DNA of 64,000 nucleotides, from the NCBI GenBank assembly GCA_003171215.1, contig PMYN01000129.1, positions 1 to 64,000 of the forward strand, given 5' to 3'. Source of the DNA: Gemmatimonadota bacterium (lineage in GTDB: Bacteria; Gemmatimonadota; Gemmatimonadetes; Gemmatimonadales; Gemmatimonadaceae). The notes under the pieces were generated by a model, which saw only the letters and a program-made list of their open reading frames with translations, did no database searches and was not told the origin of the DNA. The first letter of the stretch is position 1. Each line of letters begins with the position of its first letter. The translations under genes were made by a program, and so were the position numbers. Below are positions 18,443 to 27,800 of this stretch, in pieces.

Positions 18443-18466
18443 ATGGTCACCATTGTGGTATACCGA
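18443..18466. promoter_or_regulatory. candidate GntR operator pair, site C
   Basis: ATGGTCACCAT (18443-18453), an odd-centred palindrome, is followed immediately by TTGTGGTATACCG with GGTATACC at 18457-18464. Both halves fit the TGGT...ACCA pattern of FCD-type GntR regulators. The pair sits in the divergent region between the S9 peptidase and the GNAT/racemase operon. Confidence 0.55.
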
Positions 18467-18530
18467 AACTATGCGTAGGTTCGTCCTGCGCGAACTGCCG
18501 ACTGCCTGCAAACCTCTCGAAGCCGATAGC

Positions 18531-19403
18531 ATGAAACAGGATGTTTCGCGTCAAGCAAGCGCTAACACCGCTCCGGCCCTGTTGATCGAACACGGGCCGC
18601 CGGAAGTCCACATCCGGCCGATCACCTCGCTGACGGAGTTTCGCGCGTGCGTGGAGTTGCAGGCGGAGGTGTGGGGCCCCGAGTACACGGACGTCGTTCC
18701 GGCATCCCTCATGCAGGTAGTGACGATGCATGTGGGAGCTGTCGCACTCGGCGCGTTCACCGCAACGGACGAACTGGTCGGCTTCCTTTTCGGCCTAACC
18801 GGCGTTGACGGCGACGAGATCGTGCACTGGTCTCACATGCTCGGGGTCCGTCATGCCGCACGCAACCTCGGCATTGGCCGGATGCTCAAGGAAGCCCAGC
18901 GCGCCGCGCTCGCGGAGCGCGGCGTTCACCGGATATCGTGGACCTTCGATCCACTCGTCGCGAAGAACGCCTATCTGAATCTCAATCGCCTGGGTGCTCG
19001 CGTGGTCGCATACATGCCAAACGTGTATGGCACGACGACCAGTCCTCTCCACTATGGCATCGCGACGGATCGCCTTGTCGTAACGGAGGACACACGTGCA
19101 GCGGCGCCGACGGAGGACGCGCTTGTGGCGGCACCGATTCGTTTACCAGTGCTGACACGGGAGATGCAGGACGGTGACGTCGCAGTGCAGGTCTCCGCAC
19201 CGCCCCCGGAGCTGTGGATAGAGATTCCAACCGATATTCGGCACGTATTCGAGCACGCGCAGACGGCCGCCGTCGCCTGGCGTGAATCAGTCCGCGCGCA
19301 CTTCCAGTGGGCGCTGGGGCTGGGCTATGAGGTCACTGGACTCCAGCGCGATCCTGTGACCTCGCGGTCGTTCTACCTCTTGCGTCGAAAGGAAGGTGTA
19401 TGA
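18531..19403 (+). CDS. GNAT-superfamily acyltransferase (COG3375-like), copy 1
   Basis: From ATG 18531 the protein has 290 residues; an in-frame ATG at 18471 abuts the operator and is less likely. The acetyl/acyl-CoA binding core is visible as HWSHMLGVRHAARNLGIGRM followed by LKEAQRAALAERGV. The subfamily signature FDPL...NAYLNLNRLGARV follows, then a C-terminal extension of about 110 residues. In Geobacillus a D-amino acid N-succinyltransferase of this type works with an N-succinylamino acid racemase; this gene overlaps such an enolase-family gene (ATGA), which supports the same role. Substrate and acyl donor are inferred. A paralogue lies at 24005. Confidence 0.8.
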   Translation: MKQDVSRQASANTAPALLIEHGPPEVHIRPITSLTEFRACVELQAEVWGPEYTDVVPASLMQVVTMHVGAVALGAFTATDELVGFLFGLTGVDGDEIVHWSHMLGVRHAARNLGIGRMLKEAQRAALAERGVHRISWTFDPLVAKNAYLNLNRLGARVVAYMPNVYGTTTSPLHYGIATDRLVVTEDTRAAAPTEDALVAAPIRLPVLTREMQDGDVAVQVSAPPPELWIEIPTDIRHVFEHAQTAAVAWRESVRAHFQWALGLGYEVTGLQRDPVTSRSFYLLRRKEGV

Positions 19404-20578
19404 CCAGTCCCTCTGATAATACGCGTGCCGCTCTGCAGATCGACCGCATAACCATGCGCGAAATTCGGCTTGAACTTCGAGAGCCGTTCCGCATTTCGTC
19501 CGGCCTCATGTCCGCTCGCCGCATCGCGCTGCTCGAGCTGTTCGACGCAAGCGGAGCGAGAACGTGGTCGGAGTGCGTGGCGTTCCAGCTGCCGATCTAC
19601 TCCTCGGAAACAATCGACACCGCGTGGCTGGCGATTCGCGAGTGGCTCGCCCCGCGAATCCTGGGGCGTCGGTTCGAGAGTCCGGAAGAAGTTCACGCCG
19701 TGCTCGAGGAGAGCGTTCGCGGGCACAACATGGCGAAGGCCGCGCTGGAGATGGGCTGTTGGGGGCTTGCCGCAGTGCTGCGAGCAACGCCACTCGCGAC
19801 CTTGCTCGGCGGGACGCGCGATCGCGTCCCGACAGGAATCTCGCTCGGCATTCAGCCCGAGCCAGTGCTGCTGGTGCAACGAGCACAGGCGGCGGTGGCC
19901 GCCGGTTATCGCAAGATCAAGGTCAAAATTCAGCCAGGACAGGACGTCGAGTACGTGCGCGCCGTGCGCGTCGCGCTCGGCGATACCGTGGACATCATGG
20001 CGGACGCGAACTCCGCCTACACGTTGCGCGACATCGAGCATCTCGCGCAACTCGATGAGTTCGACCTGATCATGCTGGAGCAGCCGCTCGGTGACGACGA
20101 TCTCGTTCGTCACGCGACGTTGCAGCGACGCATGACCACGCCGATCTGCCTCGACGAATCGATCACGTCCGTCGATCGCGCCGAAGACATGATCGCGCTG
20201 CGGAGTGGACGGATCATCAACATCAAGCCCGGCCGCGTCGGCGGGTTGAGTGCGTCGAAAACCATCCACGACGTCGCGGCACGCGCAGGAATGCCCGTCT
20301 GGTGCGGCGGCATGCTCGAAAGCGGAATCGGGCGGGCGTACAACGTGGCGCTCGCCTCGCTGCCGAACTTCTCGCTGCCCGGCGATTTGAGTCCAAGTGC
20401 GCGGTACTGGGCCCGTGACCTCGTCTCGCCGGAGTGGACGATGGACTTAGATGGGATGGTGCGCGTTCCGGTGAACCGCCCGGGACTCGGGGTCGCGGTC
20501 GATGAGGATCTCATCGAAGCACTCGCGGTGCGTCGAGAGGACCTACGGCCGGCGCGCGTCGTCGTGGCGGCATCATGA
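19400..20578 (+). CDS. N-acylamino acid racemase / o-succinylbenzoate synthase-type enolase
   Basis: The 392-residue enolase-superfamily protein of the muconate-lactonising subgroup carries all expected active-site residues: Lys174-x-Lys176 in KIKVKIQPG, metal ligands Asp202, Glu227 and Asp252, and Lys276 in NIKPGRVGG, followed by CGGMLESGIG. These are the OSBS/NSAR features. No menaquinone genes are nearby, whereas a partner GNAT, an amino acid permease and a D-aminoacylase-like gene are, so racemisation of N-acyl amino acids is more likely than o-succinylbenzoate synthesis. The start overlaps the GNAT stop. Dipeptide epimerase is an alternative. Confidence 0.88.
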   Translation: MTSPSDNTRAALQIDRITMREIRLELREPFRISSGLMSARRIALLELFDASGARTWSECVAFQLPIYSSETIDTAWLAIREWLAPRILGRRFESPEEVHAVLEESVRGHNMAKAALEMGCWGLAAVLRATPLATLLGGTRDRVPTGISLGIQPEPVLLVQRAQAAVAAGYRKIKVKIQPGQDVEYVRAVRVALGDTVDIMADANSAYTLRDIEHLAQLDEFDLIMLEQPLGDDDLVRHATLQRRMTTPICLDESITSVDRAEDMIALRSGRIINIKPGRVGGLSASKTIHDVAARAGMPVWCGGMLESGIGRAYNVALASLPNFSLPGDLSPSARYWARDLVSPEWTMDLDGMVRVPVNRPGLGVAVDEDLIEALAVRREDLRPARVVVAAS

Positions 20579-20609
20579 AGACTGCACGCCTGTGCTCCAC
20601 GATGGGCCG

Positions 20610-21980
20610 ATGAACACGCCGGCCGCGACCGGTGACCTGCGCCGCACGCTCGGCTTCAGGGATCTCGTGCTGCTCGCCATGGGCACGGTCATCGGCTCGG
20701 GGATCTACCTCGTGCCGGGCGTCGTGTTGCGGCAGACAGGTGGGCACACCGGCTCGGCGATGCTCGTCTGGATCGTCGCCGGAGGTCTTTCGCTGCTCGG
20801 TGCGCTTACGTACGCCGAGCTTGGCGCGATGAAGCCCGACGCGGGCGGCTTGTATGCGTTCATTCGCGATGCCTTCGGCCCGCTCCCGGCGTTTCTCTTT
20901 GGATGGACGAGCTTCTTCGTCATCGCGAGCGGATCCGTGGCGACGCTCGCTGTCGCATTCTCCGGATACGTCGCGCAGATCGTTCCGATTGCACCGATCG
21001 CATCTCGGGTCATCGCGATTGCCGTGATCGTACTCACCGCCGCGATCAATGTTCGAGGAACGCGCGAGAGTGCCACGGTCCAGAACTGGACGACGGGGCT
21101 GAAAGTTGGCGCGCTGCTCGTGATGGGAATTGGGCTGATCGCGTTCGGTCATCCGCCTCGCGACGCCGCGACGACGCTGTGGCCATCGTCGGTGACTCCG
21201 TCTGTCCTGACTGGCTTCGGCACGGCGATGATCGGCGTGTTGTGGGCGTATGAAGGCTGGCAGTACGTGACGTTTTCCGCTGGTGAGACGCTCGATCCGC
21301 AACGCACGTTCCCGCGCGCGATCACCGTGGCGACTGCCGCGCTCATCGTCACGTATTTGCTGGCGAGCTTCGGGTACATTGCCGCACTCGGGCCGGATGC
21401 CGCCGCTCAGTCCGATCACATCGCGGCCGACGCTGTGGGCGCGTTGCTCGGTCCGATCGCGGGCAAGCTGGTCGGCGCGCTCATTCTTGTCTCGATCTTC
21501 AGCGCGGCGAATGGATTGCTGCTCACCGCGCCCCGGATGTACTACGCGATGGCGCGCGACGGCCTGTTCTTCAAGCGTCTTGCCGTCGTCGACAAGCGAT
21601 TCGGCACGCCCGCGTTCGCGATATCTGCGATCGCCCTATGGGCCGCGGTGCTCGCGGTGAGCGGGACGTTCGAGCAACTGCTCACCTATGTCGTCTTTAC
21701 CGGCTGGATCTTTTACGGGCTCGGCGGGCTGGCGGTCTTGCAGCTACGGCGCAAGGAGCCCGATGCGAACCGGCCATTTCGAGTACCGGGCTATCCCATC
21801 ACGCCGCTGCTGTTCGTTGCGTCGGCGGCGTTGCTCGTGGGCAACACGGTGATCGCGCAGCCGGTCCGTGCGGCGGCCGGCATAACCGTGATGCTGGCCG
21901 GCATGCCGGCCTTCTATCTCTGGCGCGCGAAGTCACACCGCGCGCTGATTGTTCTCCCACCTGAACCGATGGAGCGCTGA
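20610..21980 (+). CDS. APC-family amino acid permease
   Basis: The 456-residue inner-membrane protein is read from ATG 20610. It has the family's unwound first helix (VLLAMGTVIGSGIYLVPG) and about 12 hydrophobic segments. The conserved LGALTYAELGAMKPDAGG segment follows helix 2, and IFSAANGLLLTAPRMYYAMARDG lies between later helices. It is probably a secondary importer or exchanger for an amino acid. Its stop shares a base with the next start (TGATG). Placed between the racemase and the deacylase-like gene, it likely brings in or exchanges the amino acid they process. Confidence 0.9.
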   Translation: MNTPAATGDLRRTLGFRDLVLLAMGTVIGSGIYLVPGVVLRQTGGHTGSAMLVWIVAGGLSLLGALTYAELGAMKPDAGGLYAFIRDAFGPLPAFLFGWTSFFVIASGSVATLAVAFSGYVAQIVPIAPIASRVIAIAVIVLTAAINVRGTRESATVQNWTTGLKVGALLVMGIGLIAFGHPPRDAATTLWPSSVTPSVLTGFGTAMIGVLWAYEGWQYVTFSAGETLDPQRTFPRAITVATAALIVTYLLASFGYIAALGPDAAAQSDHIAADAVGALLGPIAGKLVGALILVSIFSAANGLLLTAPRMYYAMARDGLFFKRLAVVDKRFGTPAFAISAIALWAAVLAVSGTFEQLLTYVVFTGWIFYGLGGLAVLQLRRKEPDANRPFRVPGYPITPLLFVASAALLVGNTVIAQPVRAAAGITVMLAGMPAFYLWRAKSHRALIVLPPEPMER

Positions 21981-23764
21981 TGCCGATTCCCCGGCAGTTC
22001 GATCTTCCATGGGCGCGCCCGCACGACCGTCTCGCGAAGGTCCGGCGCGCCGTCCTTCATGGAAGTAGGGTGCTGGGGCTTGCACTGGCGACTGCCTGCG
22101 TCGGTGTGCACACCACGACCATCGGTGGCGGCGGTGCGCCGGCGGAGTCCAGCTACGATCTCGTCATCGCCAATGGGCGTATCGTGGATGGCGCGGGTAA
22201 CGCGTGGTTCTACGGCGACGTGGCGATTCGTGGCGATCGCATCGCCAAGATCGTGCGACGGGGGTCGCAAGCACAACTCCCTGCACTCCGGCGTATCGAC
22301 GCAACCGGCATGGTGGTCGCGCCCGGTTTCATCGACATACAGGCGGGTGGCAACTACCTCTCGGGCGACGGACGCGATGTCAGTAAAGTCACGCAGGGAA
22401 TCACGACGGAGATTTTCGGTGAGGCGTACACCGGCGCGCCGATCAGCGAGCTCTCGCTTGCGAATGCGTCGCCGGCGGCAGCGTCCGCCGCGCGCCAATT
22501 CATGGGACCACATGGATTCGACGCTTGGCTGCGCGCGATGGAGTTGCACGGCATCTCGCCGAACGTCGGATCGTTCGTCGGCGCAAGCACCGTGCGGCAG
22601 TTCGGCATGGGGATGCGCATGGGTCCTGCGACGAGCGTGGCGATGGACGCCATGCGCGGCGCCATGCGCAACGCAATGGAAGACGGCGCTTTTGGTCTCG
22701 GCACCGCGCTCATCTATCCTCCGGGCAATTACGCGAGCACGGAAGAGCTAATCGAGCTCGCAAAGGCGATGGCACCGTATGGCGGCATCTACATCACGCA
22801 CATGCGGTCCGAGGCCGACAAGGTACTTGAAGGAATGGACGAAGCGATTCGGATCGGTCGTGAGGGCGGCGTCCCGGTGGAGATCTATCACCTCAAGGCG
22901 GCGGGCACGGCGAACTGGAGCAAGGAAACGGAGATGATCGCGAAAATCGATTCGGCGCGCGCCACCGGATTCGATGTCCAGGCGAACATGTATCCGTACA
23001 CCGCGGGCGGCACGGGCCTCGCCGCGTGCCTGCCGCCTTTCGCGTCTGCGGACGGAAAACTGTATTCGAATCTCGCCGATGACGCTCAGCGCGCGAGGAT
23101 CCGCGCAGAAGTCGCCCACCCGACGAGCTTCTGGGAGAGTCTCTGCGAACAGTCCACACCGCAGGGCGTGCTGATTACCGTCCTGCGCAGCCCCGCCAAT
23201 CAGCAGTGGTCCGGCCACCGCCTCTCGGAGATTTCGGCGGGAATGGGAAAAGATTGGCTCGAGACCGTGATGGATTTACTGCGCGCCGAACAGCGGGACA
23301 TTGGGACGATCTACTTTCTCATGAATGAGGACAACGTCCGCCTGCAACTGAAGCAGCCGTGGATGAAGATCGGTACCGATGCCGGTGGCAGCGATCCCGA
23401 CAGCACGAAGTCGCTGGTGCATCCGCGCTCGTACGGGACGTATCCGCGCATACTCGGCAAGTACGTTCGCGACGAGCACGTGATCCCGCTCGAGGACGCG
23501 GTGCGAAAGATGACGGGCGCCGTCGCGGCACGGCTGCTCATTGCGGATCGCGGGCTGCTTCGACCCGGCATGTATGCGGACGTCGTGGTCTTTGATCCCC
23601 AGCGCATACAAGAGAATTCCACGTATGAGAAGCCACTGCAACTCTCGACCGGGATGCACGTGGTGCTCATCAACGGCGTCGAGGTCGTGCACGACGGCCG
23701 GCACACCGGGGCGAAACCCGGGCGCATCGTGCGCGGGTCTGGGTGGCGCGCCGCTGGTCATTGA
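21980..23764 (+). CDS. D-aminoacylase-like amidohydrolase (N-acyl-D-amino-acid deacylase family), altered metal site
   Basis: The 594-residue protein has an N-terminal hydrophobic segment and Cys40, possibly a lipoprotein signal. The family framework is clear: APGFIDI near residue 115, QGITTEIFGEA near 139, ITHMRSEAD with His274, EIYHLKAAG with His304, the MYPYTAGGTG loop near 337 and GTDAGG with Asp467. Two features depart from characterised D-aminoacylases: the His-x-His after GFID is replaced by Gln121-Ala-Gly123, and the Cys metal ligand position is Glu148. So at most one metal site remains in the usual arrangement. I expect a hydrolase acting on N-acyl-D-amino acids or D-containing peptides, but the altered site makes activity uncertain. 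Confidence 0.8.
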   Translation: MPIPRQFDLPWARPHDRLAKVRRAVLHGSRVLGLALATACVGVHTTTIGGGGAPAESSYDLVIANGRIVDGAGNAWFYGDVAIRGDRIAKIVRRGSQAQLPALRRIDATGMVVAPGFIDIQAGGNYLSGDGRDVSKVTQGITTEIFGEAYTGAPISELSLANASPAAASAARQFMGPHGFDAWLRAMELHGISPNVGSFVGASTVRQFGMGMRMGPATSVAMDAMRGAMRNAMEDGAFGLGTALIYPPGNYASTEELIELAKAMAPYGGIYITHMRSEADKVLEGMDEAIRIGREGGVPVEIYHLKAAGTANWSKETEMIAKIDSARATGFDVQANMYPYTAGGTGLAACLPPFASADGKLYSNLADDAQRARIRAEVAHPTSFWESLCEQSTPQGVLITVLRSPANQQWSGHRLSEISAGMGKDWLETVMDLLRAEQRDIGTIYFLMNEDNVRLQLKQPWMKIGTDAGGSDPDSTKSLVHPRSYGTYPRILGKYVRDEHVIPLEDAVRKMTGAVAARLLIADRGLLRPGMYADVVVFDPQRIQENSTYEKPLQLSTGMHVVLINGVEVVHDGRHTGAKPGRIVRGSGWRAAGH

Positions 23765-23832
23765 GCTTCTGAGAAGCGTTGTGAGGTGTGGAAGTAGCAG
23801 AGGCAACGCGACGCCTATGTGCGCGCGCCACC

Positions 23833-23850
23833 AATGTGGAATACCAAACT
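23833..23850. promoter_or_regulatory. candidate GntR operator, site D
   Basis: AATGTGGAATACCAAACT differs from the core of sites A and C by one base (GGAATACC) and shares the AAACT seen right after site C. It lies upstream of the second GNAT gene and the SusC/SusD genes. Confidence 0.45.
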
Positions 23851-24004
23851 AGTACACTCTTGCGGTATGCGAACCGAAACTCTACTTTCTGCCACGTATC
23901 AGTCATGTCACGGTCGGTCGTCCAGCTCCCGGAGCCACCACGTGTGTGCTCGTCCCTCTGCTGCAGCCGCTAGGTCGGCGCCAGATAGTCCACATCCGGT
24001 CGTT

Positions 24005-24805
24005 ATGTCGGACGTGACGCTCCGTCGGCTCGGGCTCGCTGAGGAGTTTCGAGCGTGCGTGGCGTTGCAGGAGTCGACTTGGGGACGGGACGGCGAAACG
24101 GTGCCGGTTTCGCTACTCGTGAGCGCGACGCACGTCGGCGGACTGGTGCTTGGCGCCTACGATGCCAGCGAGACGTTGCTTGGCTTCGTCTTCGGCCTCG
24201 CGGGTGCAGATGCGCGGGGCGCCCTTCATTGGTCGCACATGCTGGCAGTGCGTGCCGATGTTCGCGGTGCCGGCATCGGGCGCGCGCTCAAAGAACGTCA
24301 GCGTGCCGAGCTCGCCCTCCAAGGCGTGGACCGAATCGCCTGGACGTTCGATCCGCTGCAATCCCGGAATGCGCATCTCAACATCAATCGTCTCGGAGCC
24401 CGCGTCGTCGAGTACGTCGACGACATGTACGGTGTGACGCGCAGTCCGTTGCACCTTGGAATGGCGACGGATCGCCTGGTCGTCATGACGGGCCCAGGTG
24501 CCATCGCGGTGCCGGTGCAGGCCGTCATCCATGCCGACGGACTGCCAGTCCTTACGCTGTCAGAACATACCGGCGCCCCGGTCGCCGAGCCAATGGCAGC
24601 CGCGTTGCTCGTGGAAGTGCCTTGGGAGATCCAGGAGATCGTCGCATCGGATGCCGCACTGGCCGTGCGTTGGCGCAACTCGATGCGCCGGCATTTTCAC
24701 TTTGCACTGGAGCATGGCTACGGAGTCAGCGGTTTCGTCCGCGACAGGGCCGCGCTCCGGGCCTACTACTACTTCACACGCACGCCCCCGCCCGAGGCGG
24801 GCTGA
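24005..24805 (+). CDS. GNAT-superfamily acyltransferase (COG3375-like), copy 2
   Basis: From ATG 24005 the protein has 266 residues; an in-frame ATG at 23867 would add an Arg/Ser-rich leader that looks non-native. It aligns end to end with the copy at 18531: EFRACVALQ, HWSHMLAVRADVRGAGIGRA, WTFDPL, NAHLNINRLGARVVEY and SPLHLGMATDRLVV. The N-terminal half is the most similar, while the region after residue 170 diverges, so the two paralogues may use different amino acids or acyl donors. It precedes SusC by 61 bases and is probably co-transcribed with it. Confidence 0.78.
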   Translation: MSDVTLRRLGLAEEFRACVALQESTWGRDGETVPVSLLVSATHVGGLVLGAYDASETLLGFVFGLAGADARGALHWSHMLAVRADVRGAGIGRALKERQRAELALQGVDRIAWTFDPLQSRNAHLNINRLGARVVEYVDDMYGVTRSPLHLGMATDRLVVMTGPGAIAVPVQAVIHADGLPVLTLSEHTGAPVAEPMAAALLVEVPWEIQEIVASDAALAVRWRNSMRRHFHFALEHGYGVSGFVRDRAALRAYYYFTRTPPPEAG

Positions 24806-24866
24806 TCACGCTATGCCCCGTCCCAGCGCCGCTGATTCCACGTCCCTTCCTCGAGAGGAGCTTCGC

Positions 24867-27800
24867 ATGCGAATGACCTGTCACCCGCTGTTCCCATGGA
24901 GAGCGTCTCGCGCCATCCGGATGCTCTCCGGCGTGCTATTGCTCCTCGCTCCGGGTGTCATGCTGGCGCAGGTGACGGCTTCTGGCGCTATCGCCGGGCG
25001 CGTCACCGACGCGCGTACGCAGCAGCCGGTCCTTGGCGCGACCGTGAGCGTTGACGGCACGCTCGTCGCCGGCTCGACCGGCTCCGACGGTCATTACCGT
25101 CTCGCAAACGTCCCGTCAGGGCCACAGACAGTAAGCGTGCGCCGCATCGGCTACGCGAGCGAAAAGAAGACGGTCACGGTCATCTCGGGGCGCGATACGA
25201 CAGTCGACTTCGAGTTACAGACTGCGGCGATCTCTCTCGACCAGGTTGTCGTCACTGGCGCGGCCGGCGGCGAAACCCGGCGCTCCGTCGGCAACTCGGT
25301 GGCGACCATCGACGCCGCCGACGCGCTGTCGAAGTCCGAGGCGCCGACCCTGAGCAACTTGCTCCAAGGCCGCGCGCCGGGAGTCGTCGTCACCAGCGGC
25401 TCGTCGCGACTCGGCGCCGCGCAGGCCATCGAGATCCGCGGCCGTTCCAGTCTCTCTCTTGATAATTCGCCGCTGATCTACATAGATGGCGTGCGGGTCA
25501 ACAGTGCGACAGGCTTGGGTGTTTCGGCAGGCGGCTACTCGGGACAGAACTCGTCCGTCGGCGGCCGGCTCAATGACATCAACCCGGAAGACATCGAGAG
25601 CATTGAGATCATCAAGGGACCGTCGGCTTCGACGCTCTATGGAACCGAAGCCGCAAACGGCGTCGTCCAGATCATCACGAAGAAGGGAGCTTCCGGCGGC
25701 AAGGCTCACTTCGACATGCAGGTCAAGGAGGGAACGATTTCCTTCGCGGACGCCGCCAGCCGCATGCCCACCAACTTCGCCAAGGACGCAAACGGCAACA
25801 TCGTGCCCTGGAACGGCGTCGCGCAGGAAGCCGCACGCGGCACTCCGCTATTCGAGACGGGCATCACACGTGAATTCACGGGGGCGGTATCGGGCGGCCG
25901 CGACGCCGTGTCCTATTACGTCTCCGGAGCGTTCGAGAACGACCACGGCGTTGAACCGAACAATACGTTGCGCCGATTCACGACACATGCCAACCTGAAC
26001 CTCGTCGCCACGCCCGAGTTGACGCTCAACACGAGCCTCAACTACGTAGACCAAATCGGTCACCTCGGCGTCGACAACGGCGCGTCCGCGATGTTGGGTG
26101 CGGAGCTCGGACACAGCCTGCTTTTCCCGACATCGCGCGGGTTCTACCCGAATTGGTTGCCCGGCGTATTCCAAACGCTTTGGGACACGCCGCAGGCCGT
26201 CAATCGATTCACCGGGAGCGAGACGATCACGCACCACCCGTATAGCTGGTTGACGCAGCGACTGGTCGTGGGAATCGACTACACGAACGAGGACGACCGC
26301 GACCTCGAGCAGTTCGCGACGCCGGACTTGGCGCCTGGGCTTTCGCCGAGTACAGCGGCGGGCCGCATCGCGCAAACGCTGCGCAACACCGCGTTCGTGA
26401 CGGGGGACTATTCCGGCACGGCGCAGTTTAATATCACGCCGGCGATCAGTTCGGCGACGTCGATCGGCGCGCAATACTACCGTTCCGAGTTCAACGCGAG
26501 CACACTCGGTGGCCTCTCATTCCCGGCCCCAGGAGTCTCGACGATCTCAGCGACGGCGACTCCGATCACGCCGTCACAGACCTACACATTGAACACAACG
26601 ATCGGCGGCTATTTCCAGCAGCGTTTCGGCTGGCGCGATCGACTGTTCCTGACGGCCGCCGTACGCGTAGACAACAACAGTGCCTTCGGCACTGACTTCA
26701 AGTGGGTCACCTACCCGAAGGTGAGTGGAAGCTGGGTGATCGATGAGGAATCATTTTGGAAAAAGAACCGCGTCGTCGACGCGCTTCGATTGCGAGCCGC
26801 CTACGGCGAGTCCGGCCGCCAGCCTACCGCATTCTCCGCGTTGCAGACCTTCACGCCGGTGCCGGGTCCGGGCGGCACGAACGCGGTCACGTCCGGCTCG
26901 ATTGGTAACGCCAACCTCAAACCGGAGCGCGGCAAGGAGTTGGAGGCCGGCCTCGAGGGAAGCTTGTTCGGACGCCTGACGTTTGATCTTACATACTGGA
27001 ACAAGCGCACGCTCGACGAGATCGTGGCCCGAGGAATCGCGCCGTCCTCCGGATTCGCCGGTACACAGTTCGCAAACCTCGGTGAGGTCGACAACGCCGG
27101 CGTTGAGATGCTTCTGACGTTGCAGGCGATCAGCAGGAAGAACGTCGACTGGCAGATCACCGGCACCCTCGCGACAAATGGCGACAAGGTCAAGAGCCTC
27201 GGCGGTGTTCCGTCGCTCGTCTCGGCCGCGGGGCAGTTCAACGTGGTCGGCTATCCGATCGGAGGCATCTGGTCGCGGCGCGTCGTCTCGGCAAGCCAAG
27301 ACCCGACCACCGGTCTCGCCACAAGCGTATTGTGCGACGGTGGGCCTGGGAAGGCGCCAGTGGCGTGTGCCGGTGCACCATTTGTCTACCTTGGCTCCCC
27401 CACGCCATCGCGGTCCGGAACGATCTCCAACACGCTCACGCTCTATAAGCGGCTTCGCCTCTACGCGCTCGTGGACTTCCGCGGCGGTAATAAGCTCAAT
27501 AACGGTGTCGAACAACTCCGCTGTCAGGGCCTGGTTGGTGTGGGCCTCTGCGACGTGAACTACAATCCGAAGAACTACGACCCCAAGTACGTCGCCGAGA
27601 CAAACGTGACGGCCTATAGCAGCTATGAATGGGATCAGTTCTATCAGGACGCGTCGTTCGTGAAGCTGCGCGAGATCTCCGCAACGTATTCGCTGCCGGA
27701 ATGGCTGAGCGGGTTATCCCGCGCCTCGGTCACGCTCGCGGCACGCAACCTACATACGTGGACGAATTACCGGGGCGTCGACCCCGAGGTCAACGTTGCC

